DNA of 64,000 nucleotides, from the NCBI GenBank assembly GCA_027026255.1, contig JALVOT010000003.1, positions 107,435 through 171,434 of the forward strand. The letters are read 5' to 3'. The DNA comes from Caldifarciminota bacterium. Lineage in GTDB: Bacteria; Hydrothermota; Tepidihabitantia; SM23-42. Numbering within the stretch: the first letter of the stretch is position 1; each line of letters starts with the position of its first letter. A program made the translations under genes and the position numbers. A model generated the notes under the pieces. The model saw only the letters and a list, made by a program, of their open reading frames with translations. It ran no database searches and was not told where the DNA came from. Positions 16,562 through 26,049 of this stretch are shown here, one piece after another.

Positions 16562-18757
16562 ATGGAGAGACAGATTGTTAAACTTTATGGTGATATAATA
16601 AAAAATATCGGGATCGCAATAAATATATCCCGAACCTATCCGCAGGGTCATCCTTCACTGATTCCGATTCTTCAGCGTCTTAAAATACTCTTAAAGGAAA
16701 TTCCGGTAGAAGAAGAATCAATTTCCTTGGTGGTTATTGAAGATGTAATAATGATAAAGGATTACCGTTTTGAATCAAAGAAATTACCCATTGTAAAAAG
16801 TTTAGTCCACAGATTTAATCAACTGGGGATAAAAAGCATCACAATCAATGTTACAGTGTCGGATACGGACCTCTGGTCGTTTTTTTCTGCGATGTCTGCA
16901 ACTGCAGCGGATATTTCTGATTACGGTGATATAACCGCCCTGATTAAAGCAAAGGGCATCACCGGTATCAGGGTGAATAAATACCGCGTCGGGGTAATAT
17001 CCACCGATGAGGAGATAAAAGAGATTAACTGGGAAAATTTCCTTGAATCCCTTATGGTATCAGAAGCAGCGGTATCCGAGGAGGAACAGGTAAAGGAATT
17101 GAGTAAATTCCTTACCAATCTTGGAATTACGGGAAGTGAATCGGTTGATGTGCAGTCAAGTAAAATCGTCGGTGGATTGGAAAAACTCGCCCTTATCATT
17201 GCGGACCAATACGGCGAAGAACGCTGGGGAGAATATTCCATTATATTCTCCCGCATCCTCAGTGTCTTATCACCCACCATAAAAAAGAATATTATAAAAT
17301 ATAAGACCGAAAATAAGAAACTCGCCGTACTGATTCGTAGTCTGATTCCTACAATGTCCGATGAAGATATTATTGAAATCGTATCCGCCAAGGCACGTGA
17401 AAAGGGTGCCAACGCTGAAGAAGAGATCATAGATATCCTGAAGTATGTAACCGGAACCCGACTCCCTGATATTCTTTCAACTTTAAGGATGAATGTTCCT
17501 GAACTGAATTTTGAGAAGATTGTTGCCCGCTTGATGAATGAATTAAAGATCAAAAAAGGAACTGAGTCTGCCAACAAATTCATCAGTAAAAATTTAGAAA
17601 CTGAGATAAGACGATTCTTTCCTCAACTGCGCGACCCCTCCCGTGAAATAAGGATGAAGGCCATTGAAGAACTACTTCAGTATAGTGATAAGATTATCGA
17701 TACCGGGGATAACAACCTTTTCAGGTTATTGGTTGACCGATTTGACACAATGGCTGATGCGGAAACCGATATTACAACTTTCAAAAAAGTGATCGATGCG
17801 TTAAAATTATTGTATCAAAAAGCCTCGGCAATAGAAAATAATGAACTGGTTCAATTCATCTCCAAAAAATTCGGCAAACATCTGGTCCGTAAAGAGGCGG
17901 GATTATTAGAGCGGAAAAAGATTGTAATAAAGGCAATAAGTGAATTAAAGGATAAGAATTATATCCCGGAACTCGTCTCCCTGCTCTGGGACCCCGGAAC
18001 ATTCGCCGAGGCGAGGGAAGCATTAATATCCTTATCTGAATTTTCCTATCCAATACTACTCGACTCCCTCAAAGAAACCGAAGACTACACGGTCCGGAAG
18101 AAAATCATTAACATCCTTGTCAAAATGGGAGAAAAGGCAGTACCTGAAATACTGAAATTTCTTAATGATAAAATGTGGTATATAAGAAGAAATGGCCTAT
18201 TTCTGTTGGGCGAAATGCGCATCGCCTCAGCAATCGACGAAATCGGTAAATTGATTAATGATGAAAAAGAACAGGTTCAGCTCGAAGCGGTAATCGCTTT
18301 AGGCAAGATCAATGATCCGAAAACCAAGAAATATTTTAAGAAGGCGTTGAACAGTAAATATCCCCGGGTTGTTCTCAAGGCGATGGGTTATTTAGAAAAA
18401 GAGGATGTTCAACATAAACTCAACCAGATTAGAGAATGGTTGAAAAAACGCAAAGGAATTCCGAATAAAAAAGAAGAAAAATTCCGTCAGGAGATTATCC
18501 AAATCCTGGGCAAACTCGGGGGTGATGCAGTCATTCCTGACCTCTTAGAGGTCTTGAATGAAGGTGCCCTATTCAAGGCAAATCTTCTACTTCCAACAAA
18601 AGAAGCAGCACTCAACGCCCTCGCTGAAATCGGAACCGAAAAAGCAATCAATACCCTTACACAGGCGACCAGGCATAGGGACCGATTTATTTCCACCACG
18701 GCCCGAACCATCCTTAAAAGGTATGAAAAGAAAACCTCGGAAACTGTTCCTGAATAA
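16562..18757 (+). CDS. HEAT-repeat protein of the cyclase operon
   Basis: A 731-residue, probably cytoplasmic protein with no catalytic motif I recognise. The N-terminal 150 residues (with TYPQGHPSL and VVIEDVIMIKDYRF) form an alpha/beta domain seen with HEAT proteins in signalling contexts. The middle is helical. The last ~320 residues contain HEAT/PBS-lyase-type repeats such as LLGEMRIASAIDEIGKLI and AVIALGKINDPKTKKYF. It starts 2 bp after the cyclase stop codon and probably acts as a scaffold or adaptor for that signalling module. Confidence 0.65.
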   Translation: MERQIVKLYGDIIKNIGIAINISRTYPQGHPSLIPILQRLKILLKEIPVEEESISLVVIEDVIMIKDYRFESKKLPIVKSLVHRFNQLGIKSITINVTVSDTDLWSFFSAMSATAADISDYGDITALIKAKGITGIRVNKYRVGVISTDEEIKEINWENFLESLMVSEAAVSEEEQVKELSKFLTNLGITGSESVDVQSSKIVGGLEKLALIIADQYGEERWGEYSIIFSRILSVLSPTIKKNIIKYKTENKKLAVLIRSLIPTMSDEDIIEIVSAKAREKGANAEEEIIDILKYVTGTRLPDILSTLRMNVPELNFEKIVARLMNELKIKKGTESANKFISKNLETEIRRFFPQLRDPSREIRMKAIEELLQYSDKIIDTGDNNLFRLLVDRFDTMADAETDITTFKKVIDALKLLYQKASAIENNELVQFISKKFGKHLVRKEAGLLERKKIVIKAISELKDKNYIPELVSLLWDPGTFAEAREALISLSEFSYPILLDSLKETEDYTVRKKIINILVKMGEKAVPEILKFLNDKMWYIRRNGLFLLGEMRIASAIDEIGKLINDEKEQVQLEAVIALGKINDPKTKKYFKKALNSKYPRVVLKAMGYLEKEDVQHKLNQIREWLKKRKGIPNKKEEKFRQEIIQILGKLGGDAVIPDLLEVLNEGALFKANLLLPTKEAALNALAEIGTEKAINTLTQATRHRDRFISTTARTILKRYEKKTSETVPE

Positions 18758-18767
18758 TCCCGTTGTA

Positions 18768-18795
18768 TTGACATTTACCAATCCATAGATATAAT
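18768..18795 (+). promoter_or_regulatory. Promoter of tRNA-Pro
   Basis: TTGACA (18768-18773), 16 bp, TATAAT (18790-18795). The mature tRNA starts 8 nt after the -10 box, so the 5' leader should be only 1-3 nt. Confidence 0.75.
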
Positions 18796-18803
18796 CGGTT
18801 ATG

Positions 18804-18877
18804 CGGGGCGTGGCGCAGTGGCTTAGCGCGCATGGTTTGGGACCATGAGGTCGTGGGTTCAAATCCCACCGCCCCGA
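18804..18877 (+). tRNA. tRNA-Pro (anticodon TGG)
   Basis: 74 nt. Acceptor stem CGGGGCG/CGCCCCG (18804-18810, 18870-18876) with discriminator A at 18877. The anticodon stem CATGG/CCATG encloses the loop TTTGGGA (anticodon TGG), and the T arm contains GTTCAAATC. CCA is not encoded. Confidence 0.95.
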
Positions 18878-18883
18878 TCCGGC

Positions 18884-18911
18884 TTGACCAGGCAAAAATT
18901 TTATATATAAT
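18884..18911 (+). promoter_or_regulatory. Promoter of guaB
   Basis: TTGACC (18884-18889), 16 bp, TATAAT (18906-18911). The ATG at 18917 is 5 nt downstream, giving a leaderless mRNA. The -35 box begins 6 bp after the tRNA. Confidence 0.7.
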
Positions 18912-18916
18912 TATTA

Positions 18917-20377
18917 ATGGAAAAGAGAAATTTTAAAAAAGGTCTAACATTTGATGATATCCTGTTAATCCCGCAATATTCTGAAGTGCTGCCCCGGGAT
19001 TGCAGGGTGACAACAAAATTTTCCCGGCATATAACCATTAATATCCCTTTAGTTAGTGCTGCAATGGATACCGTTACAGAATCTGCAATGGCAATCGCCT
19101 TAGCCCAGGAAGGCGGTATTGGTGTAATCCATAAAAATATGCCCATTGAAAAACAGAGTGGTGAGGTGCGTAAGGTCAAAAGGGCAGAAAGCGGGATGAT
19201 TATAAATCCGATTACTGTAAATAAGGAATCCACTGTAAAAGCGGCCCAGGAATTGATGCAGAAATATGACATATCAGGTGTTGTCGTCGTCGATGATGAT
19301 AACCACTTAGTTGGTATTCTGACCAATCGGGATATTATCTTTGAAACCAATCTTTCGAAAAAAGTTAAAGATGTTATGACTCACAAGGAAATGATAACCG
19401 CCCCGGTGGGAACCGACTTGGAGAGTGCGCGCAAGATATTAAAAAAACATCGTATTGAGAAACTACCTATTGTTGACCGGCATAATAAACTAAAGGGATT
19501 AATCACGGTCAAGGATATTATCAAAAAGATGGAGCAACCCAATGCAACAACCGACAGGATGGGTAGACTCTGCTGCGCAGCTGCAATCGGAATTGACCGC
19601 ACAACCCCGGAAAGGGCTGCAGCCCTGGTTGAAGCAGGAGTAGATGCCCTTGTGATTGACACCGCCCATGCCCATTCAAAAAATGTTATTGAGATGGTGA
19701 AAAGAATAAAAAAACAATTCTCCAGAGTCGACCTTGTAGTGGGGAATATAGGTACCGCCGAAGCCGCCCGGGAATTGTTAAAATATGAACCGGATGCTTT
19801 AAAAATCGGTATTGGTCCGGGCTCAATCTGCACAACGCGGGTTATCGCAGGAATCGGTATTCCCCAGGTAACCGCAATAATGGACTGCGCCCGCATCGTA
19901 AAGAACAGTGTTCCGCTCATCGCCGATGGAGGAATCCGCTATTCCGGTGACATTGTTAAAGCACTTGCCTGTGGTGCTTCAAGTGTAATGATTGGTAACC
20001 TCTTCGCCGGCACCGAAGAAAGTCCTGGCGAAACCGTGCTTCTTGAAGGGAGAAGATATAAAGAATACCGGGCAATGGGTTCATTAAGTGCGATGGGTAA
20101 GGGTTCTGCGGACCGCTACTTCCAGGAAGGTGCCCAGAAATTTGTGCCTGAAGGGGTTGAAGGCAGAATCCCTTATCGGGGTCGTGTAAAAGATGTAATC
20201 TTCCAGCTCGTAGGCGGGTTGAGAGCCGGGATGGGTTATTGTGGAGCCAAAAATATTAAAATATTCCAGCAAAAAGCAAAATTTATAAAGATCAGCAACG
20301 CCGGTCTCAGGGAGAGTCATCCTCATGATATCACCATCACCAAGGAATCTCCAAACTATGAAATCAGAATCCTTTAA
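18917..20377 (+). CDS. guaB: IMP dehydrogenase
   Basis: Oxidises IMP to XMP with NAD+, the committed step of GMP synthesis. The 486 residues have the standard architecture: an N-terminal barrel segment ([18 protein letters not shown]), two CBS domains (about 95-200) and the barrel with the catalytic loop GPGSICTTR, whose Cys forms the covalent intermediate. The mobile flap is also visible ([17 protein letters not shown]). The 3' end overlaps the methyltransferase gene by 20 bp. Confidence 0.96.
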   Translation: MEKRNFKKGLTFDDILLIPQYSEVLPRDCRVTTKFSRHITINIPLVSAAMDTVTESAMAIALAQEGGIGVIHKNMPIEKQSGEVRKVKRAESGMIINPITVNKESTVKAAQELMQKYDISGVVVVDDDNHLVGILTNRDIIFETNLSKKVKDVMTHKEMITAPVGTDLESARKILKKHRIEKLPIVDRHNKLKGLITVKDIIKKMEQPNATTDRMGRLCCAAAIGIDRTTPERAAALVEAGVDALVIDTAHAHSKNVIEMVKRIKKQFSRVDLVVGNIGTAEAARELLKYEPDALKIGIGPGSICTTRVIAGIGIPQVTAIMDCARIVKNSVPLIADGGIRYSGDIVKALACGASSVMIGNLFAGTEESPGETVLLEGRRYKEYRAMGSLSAMGKGSADRYFQEGAQKFVPEGVEGRIPYRGRVKDVIFQLVGGLRAGMGYCGAKNIKIFQQKAKFIKISNAGLRESHPHDITITKESPNYEIRIL

Positions 20378-21113
20378 CCCACCATTTACAAATATCGCCC
20401 CATACTATGATACTATTATGTCCTTTGTCAACTATCCGGGCTGGGTATCATATATAGAAACGATTCTTCTTACCAACAATGTTGAGGCAAAACAGATTCT
20501 GGATATGGCCTGCGGTACCGGAACCTGTCTAAAATTGTGGCTGGAAAAGGGTTATCAGGTAATCGGTCTGGACCGTTCATTTACGATGCTTGAAATCTGC
20601 AAGAAAAAAATTTCGCATTATAATAATAATCTGGGGCTTATAAACTGTGATATGAGAAACGTCTCCTTAAAATCTCCGGTGCCGATAATAACCTGCCTCT
20701 ATGACAGCCTCAATTATCTTCTGAGTGAAGGTGACCTTTTAAGTTGCTTTCATAATGTTTACAACAACCTAACCCCGCAGGGGATATTCATCTTTGATAT
20801 GAATACGATTCATTCACTCTGCGATGAATGGGGGAATAATACCTTTCATCGTAAGGACAAAAATATTTTTTCAACCTGGCAAAATATTTATGACCGAAAG
20901 ACAAATATCTCCACCCTGAAATTGACACTGAAAATAAAAGAAAATACAAAAGCAGTAATGCTGCGCGAATGTCATAAAGAACGTGCCTACCCCTTAACCG
21001 TTATCCGAAACTTATTAGACAACGCAGGCTTCTCTTTTTCTCTTTACCGCCATCTAACATTTCGACCCGCAGATGAGAATGATTTAAGGATAATGGGCGT
21101 CGCGAGAAAATGA
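20358..21113 (+). CDS. SAM-dependent class I methyltransferase
   Basis: A 251-residue methyltransferase of unknown substrate. FTNIAPYYDTIM near the N-terminus and the SAM-binding motif ILDMACGTGT followed by GLDRSFTML are diagnostic of the class I fold. The ATG at 20358 is chosen because homologues begin just before the APYYD motif; an earlier ATG at 20325 lies inside guaB. Its stop overlaps the next start codon. Confidence 0.75.
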   Translation: MKSESFNPPFTNIAPYYDTIMSFVNYPGWVSYIETILLTNNVEAKQILDMACGTGTCLKLWLEKGYQVIGLDRSFTMLEICKKKISHYNNNLGLINCDMRNVSLKSPVPIITCLYDSLNYLLSEGDLLSCFHNVYNNLTPQGIFIFDMNTIHSLCDEWGNNTFHRKDKNIFSTWQNIYDRKTNISTLKLTLKIKENTKAVMLRECHKERAYPLTVIRNLLDNAGFSFSLYRHLTFRPADENDLRIMGVARK

Positions 21114-22333
21114 TGATTGCTGATTTACATATTCACTCCCGCTATTCACGGGCGACAAGTAAAGAGATGACCATTCCAAAACTTGCTGAATATGCAAAAT
21201 TAAAAGGTATCACAATGCTCGGAACCGGCGACTTTACCCACCCGGAGTGGCTGCGCGAATTAGAACAGTATTTAGAACCGAGGGACGGATTTTATGAGTA
21301 TAATGGTATAAGATTCATCCTTTCGGTTGAGGTAAATAATATCTATACCCGGCATGGTCGACTCCGGAGACTGCACAATATCATCTTTGCTCCGGACCTT
21401 AAAACCGCCCGTCAGATTAATAATTATTTAAGTCGGTACGGTAAACTTGAGGCCGATGGTAGACCAACCCTTTCCCTTGACACCTATAATATGTTAAAAG
21501 CACTGCTTGATATCTCGTCAGATATATTTATGGTGCCCGCCCATATCTGGACTCCCTGGTTCTCCCTGTTCGGTTCCAATTCCGGGTTTGATTCAATTGA
21601 AGAATGTCTGGGCGATTTAAAAGATAAGGTCTTCGCCCTTGAGACCGGTCTCTCATCAGACCCGGCAATGAATTGGCGGCTCTCCGCCCTTGATAACTAC
21701 ACCCTGATATCAAATTCTGATGCCCATTCACCCTCCCGTTTGTGCCGGGAGGCGAATGTCTTCAAGAAAGACCTTAATTATTATGAACTACGCGATGTTC
21801 TGAAAAATAAAGACCGTGAAATATTTCTTTATACTATTGAATTCTATCCCCAGGAGGGTAAGTATCATTTTGATGGCCACCGGAAATGTAATGTTCGGTT
21901 GAGTCCTCGTGAGGCACGATTTAACAACAACCTCTGTCCGGTCTGCTCCCGGAGTATTACGATTGGAGTTATGCATCGGGTCGAGGCACTCGGTGATCGT
22001 GAAGAAGGCTATGTGCCGGAGAATGCAATTCCCTTTAAAAATCTTATTCCTCTGGAAGAAATTATCGCTGAGGCTATGGGTGTGGGCAGGGATACCGTGG
22101 GTGTGAAGAATGAATATCGAAGACTCTGTAATATCTTTGGCAACGAATTTGAGATACTCCTCAATACACCGATTCAGGAACTAAAGGCAAATACCCAGGA
22201 ACGCATTGCCCTGGGTATTGAACGGGTTCGCAAAGGTGATGTCATAATAAATCCCGGCTATGACGGTGTCTTTGGTAAGATTAAAATATTTGAAGAGGAA
22301 AAACCTGCCCAATCTCAGTTAGGACTTTTTTAA
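21110..22333 (+). CDS. Endonuclease Q (PHP-fold DNA repair nuclease)
   Basis: A 407-residue enzyme matching the EndoQ/TIGR00375 family, which nicks DNA 5' of deaminated bases such as uracil and hypoxanthine. PHP metal ligands are visible (DLHIHSRYSRAT, GTGDFTHPEW, VPAHIWTPW, NSDAHSPSRL), together with the family zinc module (CNVRLSP...CPVC) near residue 260. The last five residues are QLGLF, a consensus bacterial sliding-clamp-binding motif. Its end overlaps the convergent dppA-like gene by 4 bp. Bacterial EndoQ is uncommon compared with archaeal forms. Confidence 0.85.
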   Translation: MMIADLHIHSRYSRATSKEMTIPKLAEYAKLKGITMLGTGDFTHPEWLRELEQYLEPRDGFYEYNGIRFILSVEVNNIYTRHGRLRRLHNIIFAPDLKTARQINNYLSRYGKLEADGRPTLSLDTYNMLKALLDISSDIFMVPAHIWTPWFSLFGSNSGFDSIEECLGDLKDKVFALETGLSSDPAMNWRLSALDNYTLISNSDAHSPSRLCREANVFKKDLNYYELRDVLKNKDREIFLYTIEFYPQEGKYHFDGHRKCNVRLSPREARFNNNLCPVCSRSITIGVMHRVEALGDREEGYVPENAIPFKNLIPLEEIIAEAMGVGRDTVGVKNEYRRLCNIFGNEFEILLNTPIQELKANTQERIALGIERVRKGDVIINPGYDGVFGKIKIFEEEKPAQSQLGLF

Positions 22334-23184
22334 GTCAACAGCTTCTCTCCGTATCCACCCAGCATACAGATAAGTCTTAAGATACGATAGAATTCCCGGA
22401 TATCCCGTGATTTGAACTTAAATCCGCGTGCTGAAACCCTTTTAATCCCGGGAATCAATTCCACAAGGTCACCAATCAATGAATTCATAACCTCAACCTC
22501 GCTATCAATCGGTGTCTTAAATTTGAATGGAGTCAACTTTTCAAACCCGATAATCGCCCTTTTTGCCTTATCTTCAAGTTCCTTTTGAACATCAAGTGGA
22601 TGTCGACACCGTGCAGCAAAACGAGAAATACCATACTTTGTTATCACCGTCTGCACCTTAGCACCGAAGAATCTTTTCACCTCTTTTATTAATAAATCAT
22701 CACCCGTAACCAATCCCAGAGGCACTCCAAAAAATCCTGCAACCCCGGCATTAATCTCGGTTTCACCGACATATTGACCATTTATTTTTATATTATATAT
22801 TACCGCGGATGAATAGGTATGGTCCATACCCGAGCCGGTCGTGCCCACCATTGCATGATAACCGATAAAAAAAATGATATCATAATGGTTATCCAAGCCC
22901 TCAATCATATAATACATCCGGGGTGAACCCCGGGTGAGATAAACTCCTCTTTCCAGTTTTTCAATCAGAAGATTTTTACCGTTACCATGAGAATCACATA
23001 TTGTAATATCACCTATATCCAGACCACTCTTCTTAATTCCCCTGAGCACCGCATTCACCTCTTCGGTTGCAATCATCCTTATACGAGAAAGGTCTGGTGA
23101 ATCCCTTCTCAATTCACGCCACGAAGAAACAGCACTCACCCCCTCGATATCAAATGAGATAAAGACATTTATCTTTTTAGCCAT
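22330..23184 (-). CDS. M55-family D-aminopeptidase (DppA-like)
   Basis: A 284-residue zinc aminopeptidase of the DppA family, acting on D-amino-acid peptides such as peptidoglycan fragments. Metal-ligand motifs are in order: SFDIEGVSAV near the start, DSHGNGKN, GYHAMVG and GETEINAGVAG. The in-frame TTG at 23190 overlaps the -10 box. The ATG at 23184 is 5 nt downstream of it and gives a leaderless start. Confidence 0.85.
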   Translation of the reverse strand: MAKKINVFISFDIEGVSAVSSWRELRRDSPDLSRIRMIATEEVNAVLRGIKKSGLDIGDITICDSHGNGKNLLIEKLERGVYLTRGSPRMYYMIEGLDNHYDIIFFIGYHAMVGTTGSGMDHTYSSAVIYNIKINGQYVGETEINAGVAGFFGVPLGLVTGDDLLIKEVKRFFGAKVQTVITKYGISRFAARCRHPLDVQKELEDKAKRAIIGFEKLTPFKFKTPIDSEVEVMNSLIGDLVELIPGIKRVSARGFKFKSRDIREFYRILRLICMLGGYGEKLLT

Positions 23185-23189
23185 AGGCA

Positions 23190-23217
23190 ATTATAATCTT
23201 CAAAACTTCAGTGTCAA
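23190..23217 (-). promoter_or_regulatory. Promoter of the DppA-like gene
   Basis: Minus strand TTGACA (23217-23212), 16 bp, TATAAT (23195-23190), then the ATG after 5 nt. Confidence 0.8.
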
Positions 23218-23331
23218 GCTCAGAACAAAAAAATATGTAATATCATATTTCATCTCCTGAATTATAATTGACATTCAGGTCTCCTATTGACAAATATTCC
23301 AAATTGAATAGACTATTATAATTGGAGTAAG

Positions 23332-23916
23332 ATGGGATTCGGTCGACGAAGGATTTTAATTATTCATGGACTGCAGGTCCAGTTGATTATTGCAATAATG
23401 GGATTGATTATCGGTGTTTCATTAATTCTTCTGGCATCAATCTGTTTTATCCTCTATGATCAACTGATTAGTTCTGGAATATCTCAACAATTAATTGGCA
23501 AAATCTTTTCAAGCACCACCGTTCCCATCATTGTTATCGGAATAATCATTTTCTCGGCAAGCCTCTGGGCAGTCATCCTCATTTCTCATAAAATATATGG
23601 TCCTTTATATCGGCTCAGTCGGTATATTAAAAGAATCAGTAATGGTGAAAAGACCAAAGATTTTGAATTGCGCAAGGGCGATGCGATTAATGGACTAAAA
23701 GAGATATATAATGAACTGCGCTATAATTTAGAAAAGACCCTTCATTATAATTATAATGAAATGGTAAATATCTTTTCTGAATTGGAGAATATCTTAGACA
23801 AACTCTATAATAAAGAGATTCCCGAACGCGAACTATATTCCTCACTCCAGAATATCTGTAATCGAACCGCAAAAGCCTTAGATATTACATCTGAGGCGAT
23901 TGACGAAAAGAAATAA
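23332..23916 (+). CDS. Two-helix membrane protein with HAMP-like linker
   Basis: A 194-residue protein. Two transmembrane helices (about 18-42 and 63-85) bracket a short external loop. A HAMP-like segment (IYGPLYRLSRYIKRISNGE, about 90-110) and a C-terminal coiled coil follow. It resembles the membrane part of a chemoreceptor or histidine kinase without an output domain, so it probably signals through a partner. A GGAG sequence lies 8 nt before the ATG. A likely promoter is TTGACA (23287-23292), 16 bp, TAGACT (23309-23314). Confidence 0.55.
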   Translation: MGFGRRRILIIHGLQVQLIIAIMGLIIGVSLILLASICFILYDQLISSGISQQLIGKIFSSTTVPIIVIGIIIFSASLWAVILISHKIYGPLYRLSRYIKRISNGEKTKDFELRKGDAINGLKEIYNELRYNLEKTLHYNYNEMVNIFSELENILDKLYNKEIPERELYSSLQNICNRTAKALDITSEAIDEKK

Positions 23917-23921
23917 GAAAC

Positions 23922-24791
23922 CTACGATAAAGTTTCTTTAATCAATCGGGCGACCTCAGCCGGGGTTTCACCGACCTTAATGTCGGCAGATTCAAATGCC
24001 TTAATCTTTTCCGCTGCAGTCCCTGATGTTCCCGATATGATTGCCCCGGCATGCCCCATCCTTTTGTCGGCGGGGGCTGTCTTTCCGGCGATAAATCCAA
24101 AGACCGGTTTTTTAAATTCCCTTTTTATATATTCTGCAGTATCCTGTTCATCCCGACCCCCGATTTCACCAACCAAAACCACTGCCTCAGTCTGGGGATC
24201 CTGCGCAAAGAGTTCCAAACAGTCAATAAATTTCGTTCCGATAATAGAATCACCGCCAATCCCGATACAGGTAGACTGACCCAATCCGGCTCGCGTGATA
24301 TTATCCACAATCTCATAAGTTAATGTTCCGCTTCTTGATATTACACCAATATTACCCGGTTTAAAGATATGACCGGGAAGAATCCCTACCTTTGCCTCAC
24401 CCGGTGAAATCAATCCCGGGCAGTTTGGCCCGATCAATCGACAGTTTTTATCCTTTAAATAACCGGTTATCTTCACCATCTCAAGTGCCGGAATACCTTC
24501 GCTAATACAGACCACCAACTTGACCCCGGCATCAATCGCCTCATATACCGCACCAACAGCAAATTTTGCCGGCACAAAAATCACCGAGGTATTTGCCTGG
24601 GTTTCTGCGACTGCTTCTTCGACTGTATTAAAAACCGGCACGCCGTGCACACTCACGCCTCCCTTACCCGGGGTTACACCGGCAACTACCCTGGTTCCAT
24701 ATTTCAACATCTGTTCGGTATGGAAACTACCATCCCTTCCTGTAATTCCCTGCACAACCAACTTTGTATCTTTGTTGACCAGAATGCTCAT
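23922..24791 (-). CDS. sucD: Succinyl-CoA synthetase alpha subunit
   Basis: Forms, with SucC, the enzyme interconverting succinyl-CoA and succinate with substrate-level phosphorylation. The 289 residues contain the CoA-binding [11 protein letters not shown] region, [11 protein letters not shown], and the phosphorylated histidine in [12 protein letters not shown]. It follows sucC by one base. A weak hairpin (AAGAAAC/GTTTCTT, 23915-23938) lies at the convergent end. Confidence 0.95.
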   Translation of the reverse strand: MSILVNKDTKLVVQGITGRDGSFHTEQMLKYGTRVVAGVTPGKGGVSVHGVPVFNTVEEAVAETQANTSVIFVPAKFAVGAVYEAIDAGVKLVVCISEGIPALEMVKITGYLKDKNCRLIGPNCPGLISPGEAKVGILPGHIFKPGNIGVISRSGTLTYEIVDNITRAGLGQSTCIGIGGDSIIGTKFIDCLELFAQDPQTEAVVLVGEIGGRDEQDTAEYIKREFKKPVFGFIAGKTAPADKRMGHAGAIISGTSGTAAEKIKAFESADIKVGETPAEVARLIKETLS

Positions 24792-24792
24792 C

Positions 24793-25929
24793 TTAAACTC
24801 CTTTTAAAACCTCAATTGCCTTTTTTGCACCCTCATCCATACTGGATGCAAATATCAGGCCTGCCTCTTTTAATATATCCATCGCCTTATCCTCATTTGT
24901 ACCGGTAAGTCGGGCAACAATCGGTTGTTTAATATCCAGCTTTTCCTTTGCTGCCAGGATACCATTCGCCACATCATCGCATCGGGTAATACCACCGAAT
25001 ATATTGAAAAATATAACCCGAACATTCTCATCCTTCAAAAGAATTTCCAGGGCATTCATCACCTTCTGGGGTGAAGAAGAACCGCCAATATCCAGAAAGT
25101 TCGCCGGTTCACCCCCATAGTGTTTGACCAGGTCCATAGTTGCCATCGCCAGACCAGCACCATTGACCACACATCCGATATTTCCGCTCAGCCGAACATA
25201 AGATAAATCCTTTTCCCGGGCAAGAAGTTCGTTCTCATCTTCGCTAAAACGGTCCCGCATCGCCTCAATATCCGGATGCCGATAAAGACCATTATCATCA
25301 AAATTAATCTTGGCATCTAAGGCGATAAGATTTCCTGATTTATCAAGCACCAGGGGATTGATTTCAGCTAAAGACGCATCCAATTCAATAAACAATTTAT
25401 ATAATTTCTCTGCGATTGATGCACAGGCAAAGGCAACCTTCGGCTCAGAATAGAGAAATAACCCCACCTTCCTCGCCCGGTGAGGAAAGAGCCCAAAGAC
25501 CGGGTCGGCATAAACCTTATTGATCGCCTCAGGATTTTGTCGGGCAACCTCCTCAATCTCCACACCGCCTTCCTTACAAGACATAACAACAACCTTCTTA
25601 TGGGTGCGATCAACAACTATTCCCAAATATGCCTCGGTTTCAATTGCCACCACCTCAGAAACAAGCACCTTCTTAACCTCCAGCCCCTTTATCTTCATAC
25701 CGAGAATCATCTCGCCATACTCCTTCACCTCATCCTCGGTTTTCGCAATCTTAATACCTCCTGCCTTTCCCCGACCCCCAACCATAACCTGGGCCTTTAT
25801 AACACAGGGTATACCAATCTCTGAAGCCGCAGCTTGTATCTCACTAAGATTATGGCATATCCTTTCCTCAGGCACCGGAATGCCGTATTTCTTAAAAAGC
25901 TCCTTGGCCTGATATTCGTGAATCTTCAA
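24793..25929 (-). CDS. sucC: Succinyl-CoA synthetase beta subunit
   Basis: A 378-residue ATP-grasp subunit: [20 protein letters not shown] start, [12 protein letters not shown] nucleotide loop, SLAEINPLV metal site and [12 protein letters not shown]oA ligase loop. The start appears to be TTG behind a clear AAGGAGG ribosome binding site. Promoter at 25979-26006, divergent from the GGDEF-STAND gene. Confidence 0.95.
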   Translation of the reverse strand: MKIHEYQAKELFKKYGIPVPEERICHNLSEIQAAASEIGIPCVIKAQVMVGGRGKAGGIKIAKTEDEVKEYGEMILGMKIKGLEVKKVLVSEVVAIETEAYLGIVVDRTHKKVVVMSCKEGGVEIEEVARQNPEAINKVYADPVFGLFPHRARKVGLFLYSEPKVAFACASIAEKLYKLFIELDASLAEINPLVLDKSGNLIALDAKINFDDNGLYRHPDIEAMRDRFSEDENELLAREKDLSYVRLSGNIGCVVNGAGLAMATMDLVKHYGGEPANFLDIGGSSSPQKVMNALEILLKDENVRVIFFNIFGGITRCDDVANGILAAKEKLDIKQPIVARLTGTNEDKAMDILKEAGLIFASSMDEGAKKAIEVLKGV

Positions 25930-25978
25930 TGTTGCCTCCTTTTTAATTATTTAATTTCTTGAAAATGTATGTGGCATT

Positions 25979-26006
25979 ATAATAATCAAAAACTGGACAA
26001 AGTCAA
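25979..26006 (-). promoter_or_regulatory. Promoter of sucCD
   Basis: Minus strand TTGACT (26006-26001), 16 bp, TATTAT (25984-25979). Its -35 box is back to back with that of the divergent gene, forming the perfect palindrome AGTCAATAATTGACT at 26001-26015. Confidence 0.65.
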
Positions 26007-26009
26007 TAA

Positions 26010-26037
26010 TTGACTTTATAATAAAACTGGCTATAAT
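26010..26037 (+). promoter_or_regulatory. Promoter of the GGDEF-STAND gene
   Basis: TTGACT (26010-26015), 16 bp, TATAAT (26032-26037). The ATG at 26050 lies 12 nt downstream without a ribosome binding site. Confidence 0.75.
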
Positions 26038-26049
26038 TTCTTAATAAAG

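Noticed and set aside
12757..18757. Possible anti-phage defence operon (STAND ATPase, cyclase, HEAT)
   Set aside because: STAND proteins and cyclases occur in defence, but no effector (nuclease, TIR, membrane-disrupting or CARF-like domain) is present and the neighbours are housekeeping genes. Signalling fits better.
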